Shown here: piece by piece, positions 8,760 through 17,738 of the stretch | Numbering within the stretch: position 1 is the first letter of the stretch | Layout: each line of letters begins with the position of its first letter | NCBI GenBank assembly: GCA_002783405.1 | Contig: PFGG01000055.1 | Location: 62,001 to 126,000 of the forward strand | Direction: 5' to 3' | From: a bacterium (Candidatus Blackallbacteria) CG13_big_fil_rev_8_21_14_2_50_49_14 | GTDB taxonomy: Bacteria; Cyanobacteriota; Sericytochromatia; UBA7694 | Length of the DNA stretch: 64,000 bases | The notes under the pieces: model-generated | What the model saw: only the letters and a program-made list of their open reading frames with translations | What the model was told of the DNA's origin: nothing | The model's database searches: none | Program-made: the position numbers and the translations under genes

Positions 8760-9275
8760 ATGGCAAGCGATGAGATCCAGTATTTGTTTGGGCTTAAAAT
8801 TAAAGACAAGGAAATCCAATTGGGCGGTGATCGCATTTTTGTTGAAACCCAAATGGAAAAATGGCTAAAAATTTTCGCGGGTGAACTGCCTGCCGATTTA
8901 ATGCCTTCAGGACATACCCCTGCGGCCCCCTCAGCCCGTGCCGCCGATATGAACTCAGGCGCAGCAAATGCGCGTAAATTGCCAACCCTTGCCGAATTTC
9001 TCAAAACCAAAGAACCCAAAGAAATTTCTGACGCAATTCTTGTCGTGGGACTGTATATGGAGCGTTTTCAGCAAAAGAATTTGTTTACCCGCTGGGATCT
9101 GATGCAAACCCTGTTTAACCGCATGGGTAAAAGTGAAGAAGACGTACAACAAGCGCTTACCTTTTTGGTCAACCAACAATTCTTGAGCGAAACCCAGACC
9201 ATGGGCAGCAGTGATCTGTCTTATTCCCTGACTTTTTCAGGTGAACAGGTTGTCAAAGAAGGTTTTCAGCGCTAA
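8760..9275 (+). CDS. Small protein of unknown function with winged-helix-like C-terminus
   Basis: I do not recognise this 171-residue protein. The N-terminal 55 residues are polar and look like a short independent module. A Pro/Ala-rich linker (about 55-80) leads to a helical region, 'TLAEFLKTKEPKEISDAILVVGLYME...', that resembles wHTH-like domains in which a short 'F-T' strand precedes two helices. No DNA-binding claim is justified. The ATG follows a strong AAGGAG site, it is transcribed divergently from the amidohydrolase, and a hairpin follows its stop. Confidence 0.65.
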   Translation: MASDEIQYLFGLKIKDKEIQLGGDRIFVETQMEKWLKIFAGELPADLMPSGHTPAAPSARAADMNSGAANARKLPTLAEFLKTKEPKEISDAILVVGLYMERFQQKNLFTRWDLMQTLFNRMGKSEEDVQQALTFLVNQQFLSETQTMGSSDLSYSLTFSGEQVVKEGFQR

Positions 9276-9291
9276 GCCTTCTCTCCGTTTC

Positions 9292-9327
9292 AATGGCTCT
9301 CCTCTTTGTACAGGAGGGAGAGCCATT
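9292..9327 (+). terminator. Hairpin after the small protein gene
   Basis: An 11-bp perfect stem (AATGGCTCTCC and its complement) encloses a 14-nt loop about 16 nt after the stop. There is only a short T stretch, so termination is plausible but may be inefficient. Confidence 0.5.
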
Positions 9328-9470
9328 TCGCAGCGCTAAAAACGAGTTCTGGTATACCTCTTGGGTTGATTTTGAGCCCTTGGCGACCAGCCAGCGATGC
9401 TATCCGCCCAGAACAAGAGACATGAACTGAATAGAAAACACTTTGATGGCCCCCTTCTCTGAACAGCCAT

Positions 9471-9504
9471 AAAAAAACAGCCTCGAAAACGAGGCTGTTT
9501 TTTT
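9471..9504. terminator. Bidirectional rho-independent terminator
   Basis: AGCCTCG-AAAA-CGAGGCT is flanked by seven A on the left and seven T on the right, so it works on both strands. It ends the flagellar-type gene on the minus strand 18 nt after its stop, and anything reading through from 8760-9275 on the plus strand. The 9328-9470 stretch between the two hairpins contains no gene that I can support. Confidence 0.9.
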
Positions 9505-9521
9505 AATGGGTGAATCAAGAA

Positions 9522-10382
9522 TCAGCGAATCAGGCTCAAAGCCGTGTCGATATTCGACAGGGTAACGGTAATCACCTTTGAAATCGCTGAATACATTTTC
9601 TGAGCCAGCGACAGTTCGGGAACGGTTTGGGTCAGAGAAGCATTCGAAGCTTCAAGCGAATTGGGGACCACACGGCCGGCAGGGTTGCCACCCGCATCGT
9701 TATAATTGCCATTGACATCCAGCGTGCTGGTCGCAGGAAAAGTGGCTCCGGGGGCTATTTCAAAAATGGTGGAGCCATAGCGAGAGAATTGAAGTTCAAG
9801 CTGGGGATTGTTGACGATCTGCACCATCAGATGGTCCAAAAGAATCTGACCGTTGAAAACATCTTCGTCCCCTGTCGCCGCCCCGACCGTGACATTTAAT
9901 TCGCCGGGAGTAGCATCGGCATCATCAATCAGGGTAACTGCATCGTTATCCGCACTCATGACATAAAGCCCCTGGCTATTGACCAATTTAGGCGGCTGCT
10001 CAGTATTGAAGTGAAACTCCCCATCGCGGGTATAGTATCTGGTACCTGACCCATTGGCCAAGCTGTTCAACACAAAGAAGGCAGGTGCCGAACTGGTTTG
10101 CTGAATTGCCAAGTGGGTAAAATCTGTAGAGGCGGTAATCGCACCCTGGTTGAAGTCAAGGGTCGTCTGCACAATTCCCAAACTCTGTTCAGCGATATGC
10201 ACGCCCAAGCGGGGGGCAACAGTGGGTTTCCCAGTAGAAACAGCCCCACCCTCAAATTTGACACGGGTCGCCTTATAGCCTACGCGACCGGCACCAGCCA
10301 TATTGGAGTTCAGGGTGGCAATCCATTCATCAATGGATCGCAGGGAGGCTACGGCTGCAAAGCTTAAATCACCAAGTCCCAT
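9522..10382 (-). CDS. Flagellar basal-body rod/hook-type protein (FlgF/FlgG-like)
   Basis: This 286-residue axial-family protein has the N-terminal D0 helix with 'LNSNMAGAGRVGYKATRVKF' (standard motif 'ANNIANANTTGYK'), a central 'FFVLN...RYYTRDGEFHFN' and 'LVNSQGLYVMSAD' region matching the FlgF/G 'GFF...YTRDGxF' block, and a C-terminal helix 'VPNSLEASNASLTQTVPELS...MYSAISKVI' matching the D0 partner helix. It is slightly longer than FlgG because of an insert around residues 150-200. No other flagellar gene is adjacent, so it is either a dispersed rod/hook gene or a specialised paralogue. A GAGGAG site precedes the ATG. Confidence 0.85.
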   Translation of the reverse strand: MGLGDLSFAAVASLRSIDEWIATLNSNMAGAGRVGYKATRVKFEGGAVSTGKPTVAPRLGVHIAEQSLGIVQTTLDFNQGAITASTDFTHLAIQQTSSAPAFFVLNSLANGSGTRYYTRDGEFHFNTEQPPKLVNSQGLYVMSADNDAVTLIDDADATPGELNVTVGAATGDEDVFNGQILLDHLMVQIVNNPQLELQFSRYGSTIFEIAPGATFPATSTLDVNGNYNDAGGNPAGRVVPNSLEASNASLTQTVPELSLAQKMYSAISKVITVTLSNIDTALSLIR

Positions 10383-10594
10383 GTGTGTCTTCTCCTCTTC
10401 ATTTTCAAAACCTGTTCTGAATCAGGTATTCAGAATTTGGGTTCAATGTATATACTTTTCCACGTATTCTTATCAGAGATCTCCCTGAAGAACCTGTTGC
10501 AACTTAATAAAAATATAACATAAATAGCTTTTTATTTAACGAAACAAGTTTACACTTAACATAATATTAATAATAAGAACCCAGGATAGCCCCT

Positions 10595-12160
10595 ATGTCA
10601 CTGCTGCGAGCAGCCAGTTTAATCGCCATACTCTCTTTGGTTTCCAAGGGTGTCGGACTTTTACGCGATATGGTTTTTGCCTATTATTGCGGCCTGAGTG
10701 TCGTCACCGACGCCTACAATACTGCCTATTTGATTCCCGGCAGCTTTGCCCTGCTGATGCTGGGAGGCCTGAATGGCCCCTTCCATTCAGCCGTGGTCTC
10801 GACCCTGACCCGCCCTTGGCAGGATGAAGATCGGGAAACCTATGAAACGGTTTTGGATACGACCTTGGTCTTTACCTTTCTCTTGATGGGCACCATAGCC
10901 CTGCTACTCTATTTTGCGGCCCCTGGCATTATCGGGCTCTGGAAAACACTTTCACCAGAAACCGCACAACTTGCGACCTTACAATTGCAGATTATGGCCC
11001 CCATGTTTCTGCTTTCAGGTCTGATTGGCATTTCTTATGGCGTCTTAAATATCCGCCAATCCTTTTTTACGCCCAGCCTCAGCCCGATCATGGCCAGTCT
11101 GACGATCATTCTGGCGCTGATCTTTTTTTCAAGCCCCAATGGCTTGAGCCTCTCACGGGCCTTGGCCTGGGGCACCTTGATTGGTGCAGTCTGCCAATTG
11201 CTGCTGCAAATGATTCCTTTGCTGCGCAGTTTTCGCCCCCGAGGCCTGCGTCTGAACTTTCGCCATCCCCTCTTTCACGCCTTGCTGCGTCTGCTCTTTC
11301 CTGCCGTGCTCAGTTCGACAGTGGGGCAGGTCAATCTCTTTGTGATTTATTTCTTTGCAGGTGCGGCAGATAAGGGCATTAGCGCCTTTCAATTGGGCAA
11401 CCGCCTCTTGCAGTTGCCCCTGGGTATTCTCTTAACGGCCCTGCTGGTTCCCCTTTTGCCCGTGCTCAGCTCAGCAGCTCAGGAAAACGATCATTTTGAA
11501 AGTCTCAAAACCCGTCTGAACCAGGGCTTGCGTCCGGTTATTCTGATCACCCTTCCCGTCACTTTGATGCTGATCTTCTGGGGGCCTTTTTTAATTGCCT
11601 TTCTGTTTGAAAAAGGGCGCTTTACCGCTGAAGACACAGCACTCACCCACCAGGTATTGCTGTTTCTCTCTTTGAGTATTTGTTTTTATGCCGTACGCGA
11701 TCTTTTAATTCGGGTTTTTTACGCCCTGCAAGATTCCCGCGTGCCCTTTCTCACGACCTTTGTCTCCATTCTGGGCATGTTTGTTTTCAGCGCTCTCTTC
11801 GCGCCAGGCATGGGGGTAGCAGGGGTTTCGCTGGCAGCTTCGCTTTCAACGGGCTTGAATTTTATCGTGCTCTCATTTTTGCTTAAAAGACGAATTGGCA
11901 GCTGGTTTGAAAGCGCAAGCTGGAAACATCTGGGCCGGGTGCTTTTGGGATGTATCCCCTTGATTCTCGGTGGTTGGGCCTGTCTCACGGGTTTGCCCAG
12001 CTTGCCCAAACTCTGGCAGACCGTGGGCACGTTTTTAGCGCTGAGCCTGCTCAGTGGAGCCTATCTGGGTATTTTGATCCTCTTGCGGGACCCCGAAGTG
12101 GGACATGTTTTGGGTATGATCACCCGCCGTTTCAGACGCCGTCCGACAGACTCTGTCTGA
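10595..12160 (+). CDS. murJ: Lipid II flippase MurJ
   Basis: This 521-residue MOP-superfamily protein has about 14 predicted hydrophobic segments. It flips the lipid-linked peptidoglycan precursor across the inner membrane. The N-terminal 'SLVSKGVGLLRDMVFAYYCG' with 'DAYNTAYLIP' is the hallmark MurJ block containing the conserved Arg and Asp of the cavity. Length is typical. The ATG follows an AGGA site. Its last 29 nt overlap the 3' end of the convergent kinase gene. Confidence 0.95.
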   Translation: MSLLRAASLIAILSLVSKGVGLLRDMVFAYYCGLSVVTDAYNTAYLIPGSFALLMLGGLNGPFHSAVVSTLTRPWQDEDRETYETVLDTTLVFTFLLMGTIALLLYFAAPGIIGLWKTLSPETAQLATLQLQIMAPMFLLSGLIGISYGVLNIRQSFFTPSLSPIMASLTIILALIFFSSPNGLSLSRALAWGTLIGAVCQLLLQMIPLLRSFRPRGLRLNFRHPLFHALLRLLFPAVLSSTVGQVNLFVIYFFAGAADKGISAFQLGNRLLQLPLGILLTALLVPLLPVLSSAAQENDHFESLKTRLNQGLRPVILITLPVTLMLIFWGPFLIAFLFEKGRFTAEDTALTHQVLLFLSLSICFYAVRDLLIRVFYALQDSRVPFLTTFVSILGMFVFSALFAPGMGVAGVSLAASLSTGLNFIVLSFLLKRRIGSWFESASWKHLGRVLLGCIPLILGGWACLTGLPSLPKLWQTVGTFLALSLLSGAYLGILILLRDPEVGHVLGMITRRFRRRPTDSV

Positions 12161-14213
12161 GCGCGGCCTGATACTGTTCGCGACTCAAAGGCTGGGTACG
12201 CTGAGCCGCAAAGGTACGCAGATATTGAGAAGCCACTTCAAAGCCCGAGGCCAGGAGCGTTCTTTGGTGCCCCAAAGTCAGATAGGCGGCCTCATGCTCA
12301 GCACAGGCCCGCCAAAGCCAATCCCCCGTGCTTAAATCCCAAAGTATCAGCGTGCCATCTTTGCTGACAGAGCAGGCCCGATCCCGCTCGGGTAACCAAA
12401 GCAAATCCGTGACATAATCCGTATGACCCATCAAGGTTTTGAGACAGTTTCCCTCCCGGTCCCAAAGCCGCAGGCTGCGATCCCAACTGCCCGAAAGCAA
12501 ATACTGCCCATCAGGACTGAGCGCCAAACAGGTAACATCGAGACGGTGTCCTTCAAAAACCTTGAGCGTTTCACCCGTTCGCAAATCCCAAAGCCGCAGG
12601 GTTTTATCCCAACTGCTTGAAAAAGCTTCGGCCTTGCCCGGCACAAAACGCAAGGCCGTAATGCCACTTTCATGGCCCAGCAATGTTTTCAGACCTTGTC
12701 CCGTTTCCAAATCTAAGAGCGAAAGCTGACCTTTACTACACCCTGCCAAGGCCAGTTTGCCATTGGCAGAACAGGCCAAGGCCTGTATCCAGTGGGAGAA
12801 GCCCTTGTTTTGCCACAGAATCTGACCTGATTCAAGTGATTGGCAGACCAGGCGCTTGTCTGCGCTTCCGCTCAGCAGGTGGTGAGAGTGGGGACAAAAA
12901 CTCAAGGCAGTCAGGCGATCACTGTGTACTTCTTTCAGAATCTGAGGGCTGGCCTGCAAATCCCGCCACAGAAAAAGTTGGTGCTCAGCATCTCCAGCAG
13001 CCAGCACCCCCTGCGGACTGCTGGCCAGACTTAAAACAGGGGCAAGCGGCCCTTTGAGCCAGCGCTTTAAACGACCTGTCGCAAGTTCCCAGCAACGCAG
13101 GCCTGCACTCTGCCCCCCGACAAAGACCTCTCGCCCATCTGGGCTTAAGGCCAGACAAAGCAAGCCCTGGGCCTGGGGCGGGTTTAAAATCAAGGGGGGC
13201 AAAGCACTGGCGGAATCAATCGAAGCAAGCGGTTCAGCTCGCTGTTTCAGCGGTTTTTCCAAGGGCTTGTTCAGAACCCGGGGCGCCTGGCTTTGCATCA
13301 GCCACTCGGCAATACTTTGGGGTCTTTGGGCAGGCAATAAACCCAGACCAGATTCCAGAATATGCTCCCAAGGCGCAGGCAAAGGGCTCAGATCGAGAGA
13401 CTGGCCTTTGAGCCTTTCCAACGCTGTCACGGGCATTTGCCCACTGATCACGACATAAAAAACCATCGCCAATTGAAAGATATCTGTCCAGGGGCCGGTT
13501 GGAAAATCCAAGGAAATCAGTTCCACAGGTGCGTAAGCTGGGGTAAAAACCTGAGGCACAGCATTCGCCAGCCCCTGCAAAGACGAACCAAAATCCAAAA
13601 GCAGCGCATCACCGCTGCCCCGAATCCAGATATTATCGGGCTTGATGTCTAAATGCAAAATCTCCTGCGCATGCAGCGCTTTCAAGGCTGCCAATAACTG
13701 CTTAAAAATTCCCCCAGCCTGTGCAGGCGGCAATCGCCCCTCCGGGGCATTTAAAAGCAGTTGCTCAAGGGTTTGCCCCTGAAGATATTCCATCACCAGA
13801 TAGGCCGTGCTGTTTTCTTCAAACAAGTCCTGACAGCGAATCACGCCGGGCTCTCGCAGACGATAGAGCATGCGCCCTTCAGCCAAAAAACGCTGAAGAC
13901 TGTTTTCAAAAACCTCACGCCAAAAATCAAAGACCCGAACCCGCCCCCCGGCTTCACGTTCCACACAGCGCTGGGGAAAAAACTCTTTGATCGCCACCGC
14001 CTCATTCAGCAAGCAATGAACCGCCCGGTAGGTAATGCCAAAACCGCCTTTACCCAAAACCTCACACAACCGGTATTTGCCGCCATGCAACTCTGATCCG
14101 GCAGGCAGACTGTCACGAAAATAGGTGGTGGTATCCAGGGCGCATTGTGGGCAAGATGAGGGAATCGCCTCTGGCCAAGCGAGATGACAGACCGGGCAGC
14201 GCGTTGCTTGCAC
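12132..14213 (-). CDS. Zinc-ribbon Ser/Thr protein kinase with WD40 propeller
   Basis: This is a 693-residue Hanks-type kinase. Order: a zinc-ribbon-like start (C6/C9 and C21/C24), a kinase domain with GKGGFG at about 54-59, K76 in 'AIKEF', catalytic D189 in HLDIKPDN and a DFG, then a Pro-rich linker and seven WD40 repeats filling the C-terminal half, enough for one seven-bladed propeller. No transmembrane helix is seen, so it is probably cytoplasmic. Active-site residues are intact. The start is GTG, 6 nt after AAGGAG. It is divergent from the secretin gene and convergent with murJ. Substrates are unknown. Confidence 0.92.
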   Translation of the reverse strand: MQATRCPVCHLAWPEAIPSSCPQCALDTTTYFRDSLPAGSELHGGKYRLCEVLGKGGFGITYRAVHCLLNEAVAIKEFFPQRCVEREAGGRVRVFDFWREVFENSLQRFLAEGRMLYRLREPGVIRCQDLFEENSTAYLVMEYLQGQTLEQLLLNAPEGRLPPAQAGGIFKQLLAALKALHAQEILHLDIKPDNIWIRGSGDALLLDFGSSLQGLANAVPQVFTPAYAPVELISLDFPTGPWTDIFQLAMVFYVVISGQMPVTALERLKGQSLDLSPLPAPWEHILESGLGLLPAQRPQSIAEWLMQSQAPRVLNKPLEKPLKQRAEPLASIDSASALPPLILNPPQAQGLLCLALSPDGREVFVGGQSAGLRCWELATGRLKRWLKGPLAPVLSLASSPQGVLAAGDAEHQLFLWRDLQASPQILKEVHSDRLTALSFCPHSHHLLSGSADKRLVCQSLESGQILWQNKGFSHWIQALACSANGKLALAGCSKGQLSLLDLETGQGLKTLLGHESGITALRFVPGKAEAFSSSWDKTLRLWDLRTGETLKVFEGHRLDVTCLALSPDGQYLLSGSWDRSLRLWDREGNCLKTLMGHTDYVTDLLWLPERDRACSVSKDGTLILWDLSTGDWLWRACAEHEAAYLTLGHQRTLLASGFEVASQYLRTFAAQRTQPLSREQYQAALRQSLSDGV

Positions 14214-14373
14214 AGGAACTCCTTAGAAAAGCTGAATCAGCAGAAAAACAGACCGACAAAAGGTTTGAGCCCATTTTAACGAAAATAAAGCGAAAGATCC
14301 AGCCAGCTACTTTTATTTTGAAAGCCAGCAAAAGACTGAGGAGAAAAGGAATTTTTCGGCAAACAGGATTTGC

Positions 14374-14382
14374 TGGTATAAT
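14374..14382 (+). promoter_or_regulatory. Extended -10 promoter of the secretin gene
   Basis: TGGTATAAT is a perfect -10 with the TG extension. The predicted transcript start is near 14389, about 32 nt before the ATG. The -35 region is weak, as usual for extended -10 promoters. The ribosome site AAAGG lies 7 nt before the ATG. Confidence 0.7.
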
Positions 14383-14420
14383 GGCTAAACATCTCAAGAC
14401 AAAAGCACAAAGGTACGCGT

Positions 14421-15503
14421 ATGAAACGTTGGCAACGACTCGGAAAGACTCTCTCCGCCCTGGCTTTGGCCTTTGCAATGGGCTTTAGTCCCACCCTCTC
14501 GCAGCCAGCCCAGGCTCAACAATCTCCGACCACCACCCCCAATCTGGTGATCCCTCTGGGCCAGGTGATTACTTTTCAAATTCCCGATGGAATCAGTACT
14601 TTCGTCTTGGGTGACAGCAATATTGCCCGTGTGGTTGTGCCCCCCGGTCAAGATAAATACGCAGTGGTCACGGCCATGAAGCCCGGCGTCACCAATATGC
14701 TGATTTGGACCCAACGCAGCGAAAAACCGATCAACTATGTGATTGAAGTTTCGCCCAACTCCCGCAGCGAACAAATCGCCGTACGGGTCAAGGTCTTGGA
14801 AGTAGAAACCAGTTCCGATGGCAAATTGGGAATTGACTGGTCAGATTTTGTCACCTTTCAGGAAGCCGTTCCCAGTGCGCCCTTCCGTTTTGGCATGCCC
14901 CTGCGCACCACCACCCTGAACGCCAAAATAGATACCCTGATCAATGATCGCAAAGCCCGTTTATTGGCAGAACCCACCCTGGTGCTGCTCAATGGCAAAG
15001 AGGCCAACTTCCTTTCGGGGGGTGAGCTGCCTTTGATTGTCACGGACCGTGACCGCATCAATGTTCAATGGCGTGAATACGGGATTCATCTGAATCTCAA
15101 AGCTCAAATTGAAGGTTCAAACATCATTCAAATGGAAATGAACCCCGAAGTGTCTGATGTGGACAAGGTCAACAGCGTAACCATTGCCAATCAGCTTCAG
15201 GGCGGCTCTTTCGTGGTTCCCGCCTTTAAAACCCGTCGGGCCAAAACCACCCTGCGCGTCCCCGATAATCAGACCATTGTGATCGCAGGTCTGCTCAAAA
15301 ATGACAAACAGGAAGTCAATCAAAAATTTCCGCTTTTGGGAGATATTCCCTTCTTGGGTTATCTTTTCAAGACCGTCGATTTTGTGGAACGTCGCAGTGA
15401 ACTGGTCTTTATTGTCACTCCCGTGATTCTGCGTGACCCCAAACTCGTACCCGAAGCCAATTATGGCAAGGATGCGGATGTTGAGAAGCAACAGAATCCT
15501 TAA
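14421..15503 (+). CDS. Short secretin (CpaC/type II-III secretion family)
   Basis: This 360-residue outer-membrane protein has a Sec signal peptide ending near AQA (about residue 32). A 'pilus formation' N-terminal domain (about 45-115, 'VIPLGQVITFQIPDGIS') follows, then a secretin domain (about 150-340) with the marker 'FPLLGDIPFLGYLF' and a final 'ELVFIVTPVILRD'. The architecture is that of CpaC/RcpA-type secretins of Tad pili, but it lacks the extra N-domains of type II secretion or type IVa pilus secretins. No pilus ATPase or platform gene is nearby. A membrane protein gene follows after 6 nt. Confidence 0.88.
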   Translation: MKRWQRLGKTLSALALAFAMGFSPTLSQPAQAQQSPTTTPNLVIPLGQVITFQIPDGISTFVLGDSNIARVVVPPGQDKYAVVTAMKPGVTNMLIWTQRSEKPINYVIEVSPNSRSEQIAVRVKVLEVETSSDGKLGIDWSDFVTFQEAVPSAPFRFGMPLRTTTLNAKIDTLINDRKARLLAEPTLVLLNGKEANFLSGGELPLIVTDRDRINVQWREYGIHLNLKAQIEGSNIIQMEMNPEVSDVDKVNSVTIANQLQGGSFVVPAFKTRRAKTTLRVPDNQTIVIAGLLKNDKQEVNQKFPLLGDIPFLGYLFKTVDFVERRSELVFIVTPVILRDPKLVPEANYGKDADVEKQQNP

Positions 15504-15509
15504 ACTGCC

Positions 15510-16022
15510 GTGAAAGCACTTTTGCTTCTGACCCTGATTGCGGCTCTCTTTTGCCTTTTGCTGTTTCAAACCAGCCGCTCCATTTTTGTGCGCTCTGCCG
15601 GGCTTTTCATTATCCTGGCCTGCGCCTTTGTCTGGGAACTGCAGATCAGGGCAATTCCACATTATGGCCTCTTGGTTCTGATTTCCATTCTGATGGCCTT
15701 GGGTTTTGCCTCTGACTATTATTCAGCCAGTCTGCGCACCTGGTATTTCAGAGTTTCAGAAGCCGCCCTCTGGGGGGTGGTGATTGGCAGTTTTGCTGGC
15801 GGATTTATTCTCTGGATGCTTCTCGGTTCAATTGGTGGCCTGATTACAGGCTCTTTGCTCGGGGCCGTGATTGGTGAATTCAAAGCCCGTGGCGTTCTTT
15901 CTTTTAAACAAGGTCTCAAAACAGCATTGGGAGCCTGTGCTGGGGTTTTTGGCATGTCTGCCAAACTGATGTTTGGCCTGGAAATGGTTTTCTGGATAAT
16001 GGCCTCTACCCCCGGGCATTAG
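15510..16022 (+). CDS. DUF456-like membrane protein
   Basis: This 170-residue, very hydrophobic protein has about four to five membrane helices. The glycine-rich central hairpin ('GSIGGLITGSLLGAVIGE') and the following 'ALGACAGVFG...AKLMFG' match the DUF456 pattern. Function is unknown. The start is GTG, 6 nt after the secretin stop, with no other start nearby, so it is probably co-transcribed and possibly translationally coupled. A role in assembling the secretin is only suggested by position. Confidence 0.65.
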   Translation: MKALLLLTLIAALFCLLLFQTSRSIFVRSAGLFIILACAFVWELQIRAIPHYGLLVLISILMALGFASDYYSASLRTWYFRVSEAALWGVVIGSFAGGFILWMLLGSIGGLITGSLLGAVIGEFKARGVLSFKQGLKTALGACAGVFGMSAKLMFGLEMVFWIMASTPGH

Positions 16023-16053
16023 ACCCGGCCCTTCCTTTGCTGAAAGCCCTCGC

Positions 16054-17049
16054 TTAAAACTCCTGCTTGAGCAAAAGCCCCAGAAAAAAGGGCACCCCCA
16101 AAAGTGCTGTAAAAATACCCACTGGAATTTCCTGGGATGCCAACAAATTACGCGCCAGACCATCTGCCAGCACCAACAAAGCGGCCCCCAGAAACAGGGT
16201 GGGAATAAAAATTTGGCGAAAATTAGACGTTCTGCAGACAAACCTGCCAATATGCGGAACAATCAAACCAACAAACCCAATCACCCCGCTGACTGAAACC
16301 ACCGCCGCAGAGAGCAGCGTGGCCGCCAGAATCACGCGATTTTTGAGTTGATCCACTTCGATCCCCAGATAGGCGGCAGACTCTTCCCCCACCTGAAGCG
16401 CATTCAACGCTTTCAGCTCACGCAATAAAAGCAGGATTCCCACCCCCAGGAAAGGCAAAAGAGCAAGACAATCTTCCCAGGTGCGCCCGGCAAAGCTTCC
16501 CATGATCCAATAGACCACAGCTTCCATGCCCTGTCCTTTGAGCACCAGCACCAGCGAGAGAATGGAAGAACTCAAGGCACTGATCGCCACCCCCGCCAGA
16601 AGCAGGCGCTCAATCACCACCCGGCCCCGCACCTGGCCCAGACGATAGACCAAAACCATGATTCCCAAAGCCCCGGCAAAAGCCGCAAGAGGAACTGTAC
16701 TCAAGCCCCAGAATTGAAACTGCCAATTGAGAATCAAAGCCAGTCCCGCGCCCAAAGCGGCCCCGCCTGAAACCCCAATCACGAAGGGATCGACCAGGGG
16801 ATTGCGAAACAAGCCTTGAAGTGCCAGACCCGCCCCAGCCAAACCCGCTCCTGCCAGACAGGCCAGACAGATACGGGGCAAACGCAGTTCAAGCAGAATA
16901 TAGCGATCGGTTTCTGAGAGCAGCCGGGGGGAACTGAGCAAGGCCCAGACCTCAGACCAACGGGGCAGATCATGGTTCCAGCCCCAAACCAAGAGGCAAA
17001 CGGCCAAAAGCCCCAAAAGCCCAAGGGCCAATTGTTTGAGCAGATTCAT
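16054..17049 (-). CDS. FecCD-family ABC transporter permease
   Basis: This 331-residue inner-membrane permease of the BtuC/FecCD family is used for siderophore, heme or cobalamin uptake. It has about ten hydrophobic segments and the family blocks 'LRLPRICLACLAGAGLAGAGLALQGLFRNPLVDPFVIGVSGGAALGA' region (N-terminal third) and 'GFVGLIVPHIGR' (C-terminal third, ATPase-coupling area). It lacks a neighbouring binding protein or ATPase. Its ATG shares one nucleotide with the TAA of the upstream BioY-like gene, so the two are translationally coupled. Confidence 0.9.
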   Translation of the reverse strand: MNLLKQLALGLLGLLAVCLLVWGWNHDLPRWSEVWALLSSPRLLSETDRYILLELRLPRICLACLAGAGLAGAGLALQGLFRNPLVDPFVIGVSGGAALGAGLALILNWQFQFWGLSTVPLAAFAGALGIMVLVYRLGQVRGRVVIERLLLAGVAISALSSSILSLVLVLKGQGMEAVVYWIMGSFAGRTWEDCLALLPFLGVGILLLLRELKALNALQVGEESAAYLGIEVDQLKNRVILAATLLSAAVVSVSGVIGFVGLIVPHIGRFVCRTSNFRQIFIPTLFLGAALLVLADGLARNLLASQEIPVGIFTALLGVPFFLGLLLKQEF

Positions 17050-17738
17050 TAAGCGCGACGGATTTGCAAACGGCGGCGGGCCATGGGCGCAGAGTTGGCT
17101 GGCGGATTCTTTTTCGCCTTTTGCTCCAGCCTTTTCACCCGATAAATGCGTTTATTCCATTCAAAAATAATCAGCGCCAAAAGGCTGAGAACCGTAATCT
17201 GCCAGGGCAATTGGGGCAGGGTATAACTTGCAAGAAATTGCACGGGCACCATCTGAAAATAGACAGAGGCATAAATCCCGCCCATGACCTGAATCATGAC
17301 CAAGGTCAGAACCGCAGCCAGTAAATAGGGGCCAGGCAAAGGCTGACGGCGGGGATGGCGGCGCAGCAGGAGCGCACAGAACCAGGCCGAGGGCAAAAGA
17401 CTGATCAGATAACCCGTGGTGGGTTGGGATAAATAGGCGATTCCTCCCCCCTGGTAATAAATCGGCAGCCCTGTCAGACCCAAGAGGAGATAAACCAAGA
17501 GTGTAAACGTCGCCAAAGGGGTACTGAGAATCAAAACACAGGCCATGACCACCATCAATTGCAGATTGGAGGTATAGCTGCCCACATAGAGCCAGGAGGT
17601 ATTGAACCAGGGTTCGGCATCAGGCAATTGGGGCGGAACCAGTGAGAAATAAGGCATGCGCAAATGCACAAAGGTGGCCATGATCAGCAGGGTGATAAAC
17701 AAAGCCACCCCGAGAAAGCGAACCAAAACACGCAGCAT
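17049..17738 (-). CDS. bioY: BioY-like substrate-binding membrane protein (ECF S component)
   Basis: This protein has about six membrane helices. The core 'LLVYLLLGLTGLPIYYQGGG...PTTGYLISLLPSAW' matches the BioY signature 'LGxxGLPVFagg...PTGGYLIG'. BioY is the biotin-binding S unit of energy-coupling-factor transporters. I start it at the ATG at 17738, 9 nt after AGGAG, giving 229 residues; the longer frame would begin at a TTG at 17777 without a ribosome site. The C-terminal tail is basic and unusually long. Coupling to a FecCD permease is odd for a vitamin S component. Confidence 0.75.
   Translation of the reverse strand: MLRVLVRFLGVALFITLLIMATFVHLRMPYFSLVPPQLPDAEPWFNTSWLYVGSYTSNLQLMVVMACVLILSTPLATFTLLVYLLLGLTGLPIYYQGGGIAYLSQPTTGYLISLLPSAWFCALLLRRHPRRQPLPGPYLLAAVLTLVMIQVMGGIYASVYFQMVPVQFLASYTLPQLPWQITVLSLLALIIFEWNKRIYRVKRLEQKAKKNPPANSAPMARRRLQIRRA

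Noticed and set aside
10383-10594. Divergent promoter region of the flagellar-type gene and murJ
   Set aside because: AT-rich with several possible -10 hexamers, but none paired with a good -35, so no element is reported; otherwise nothing is seen in it.
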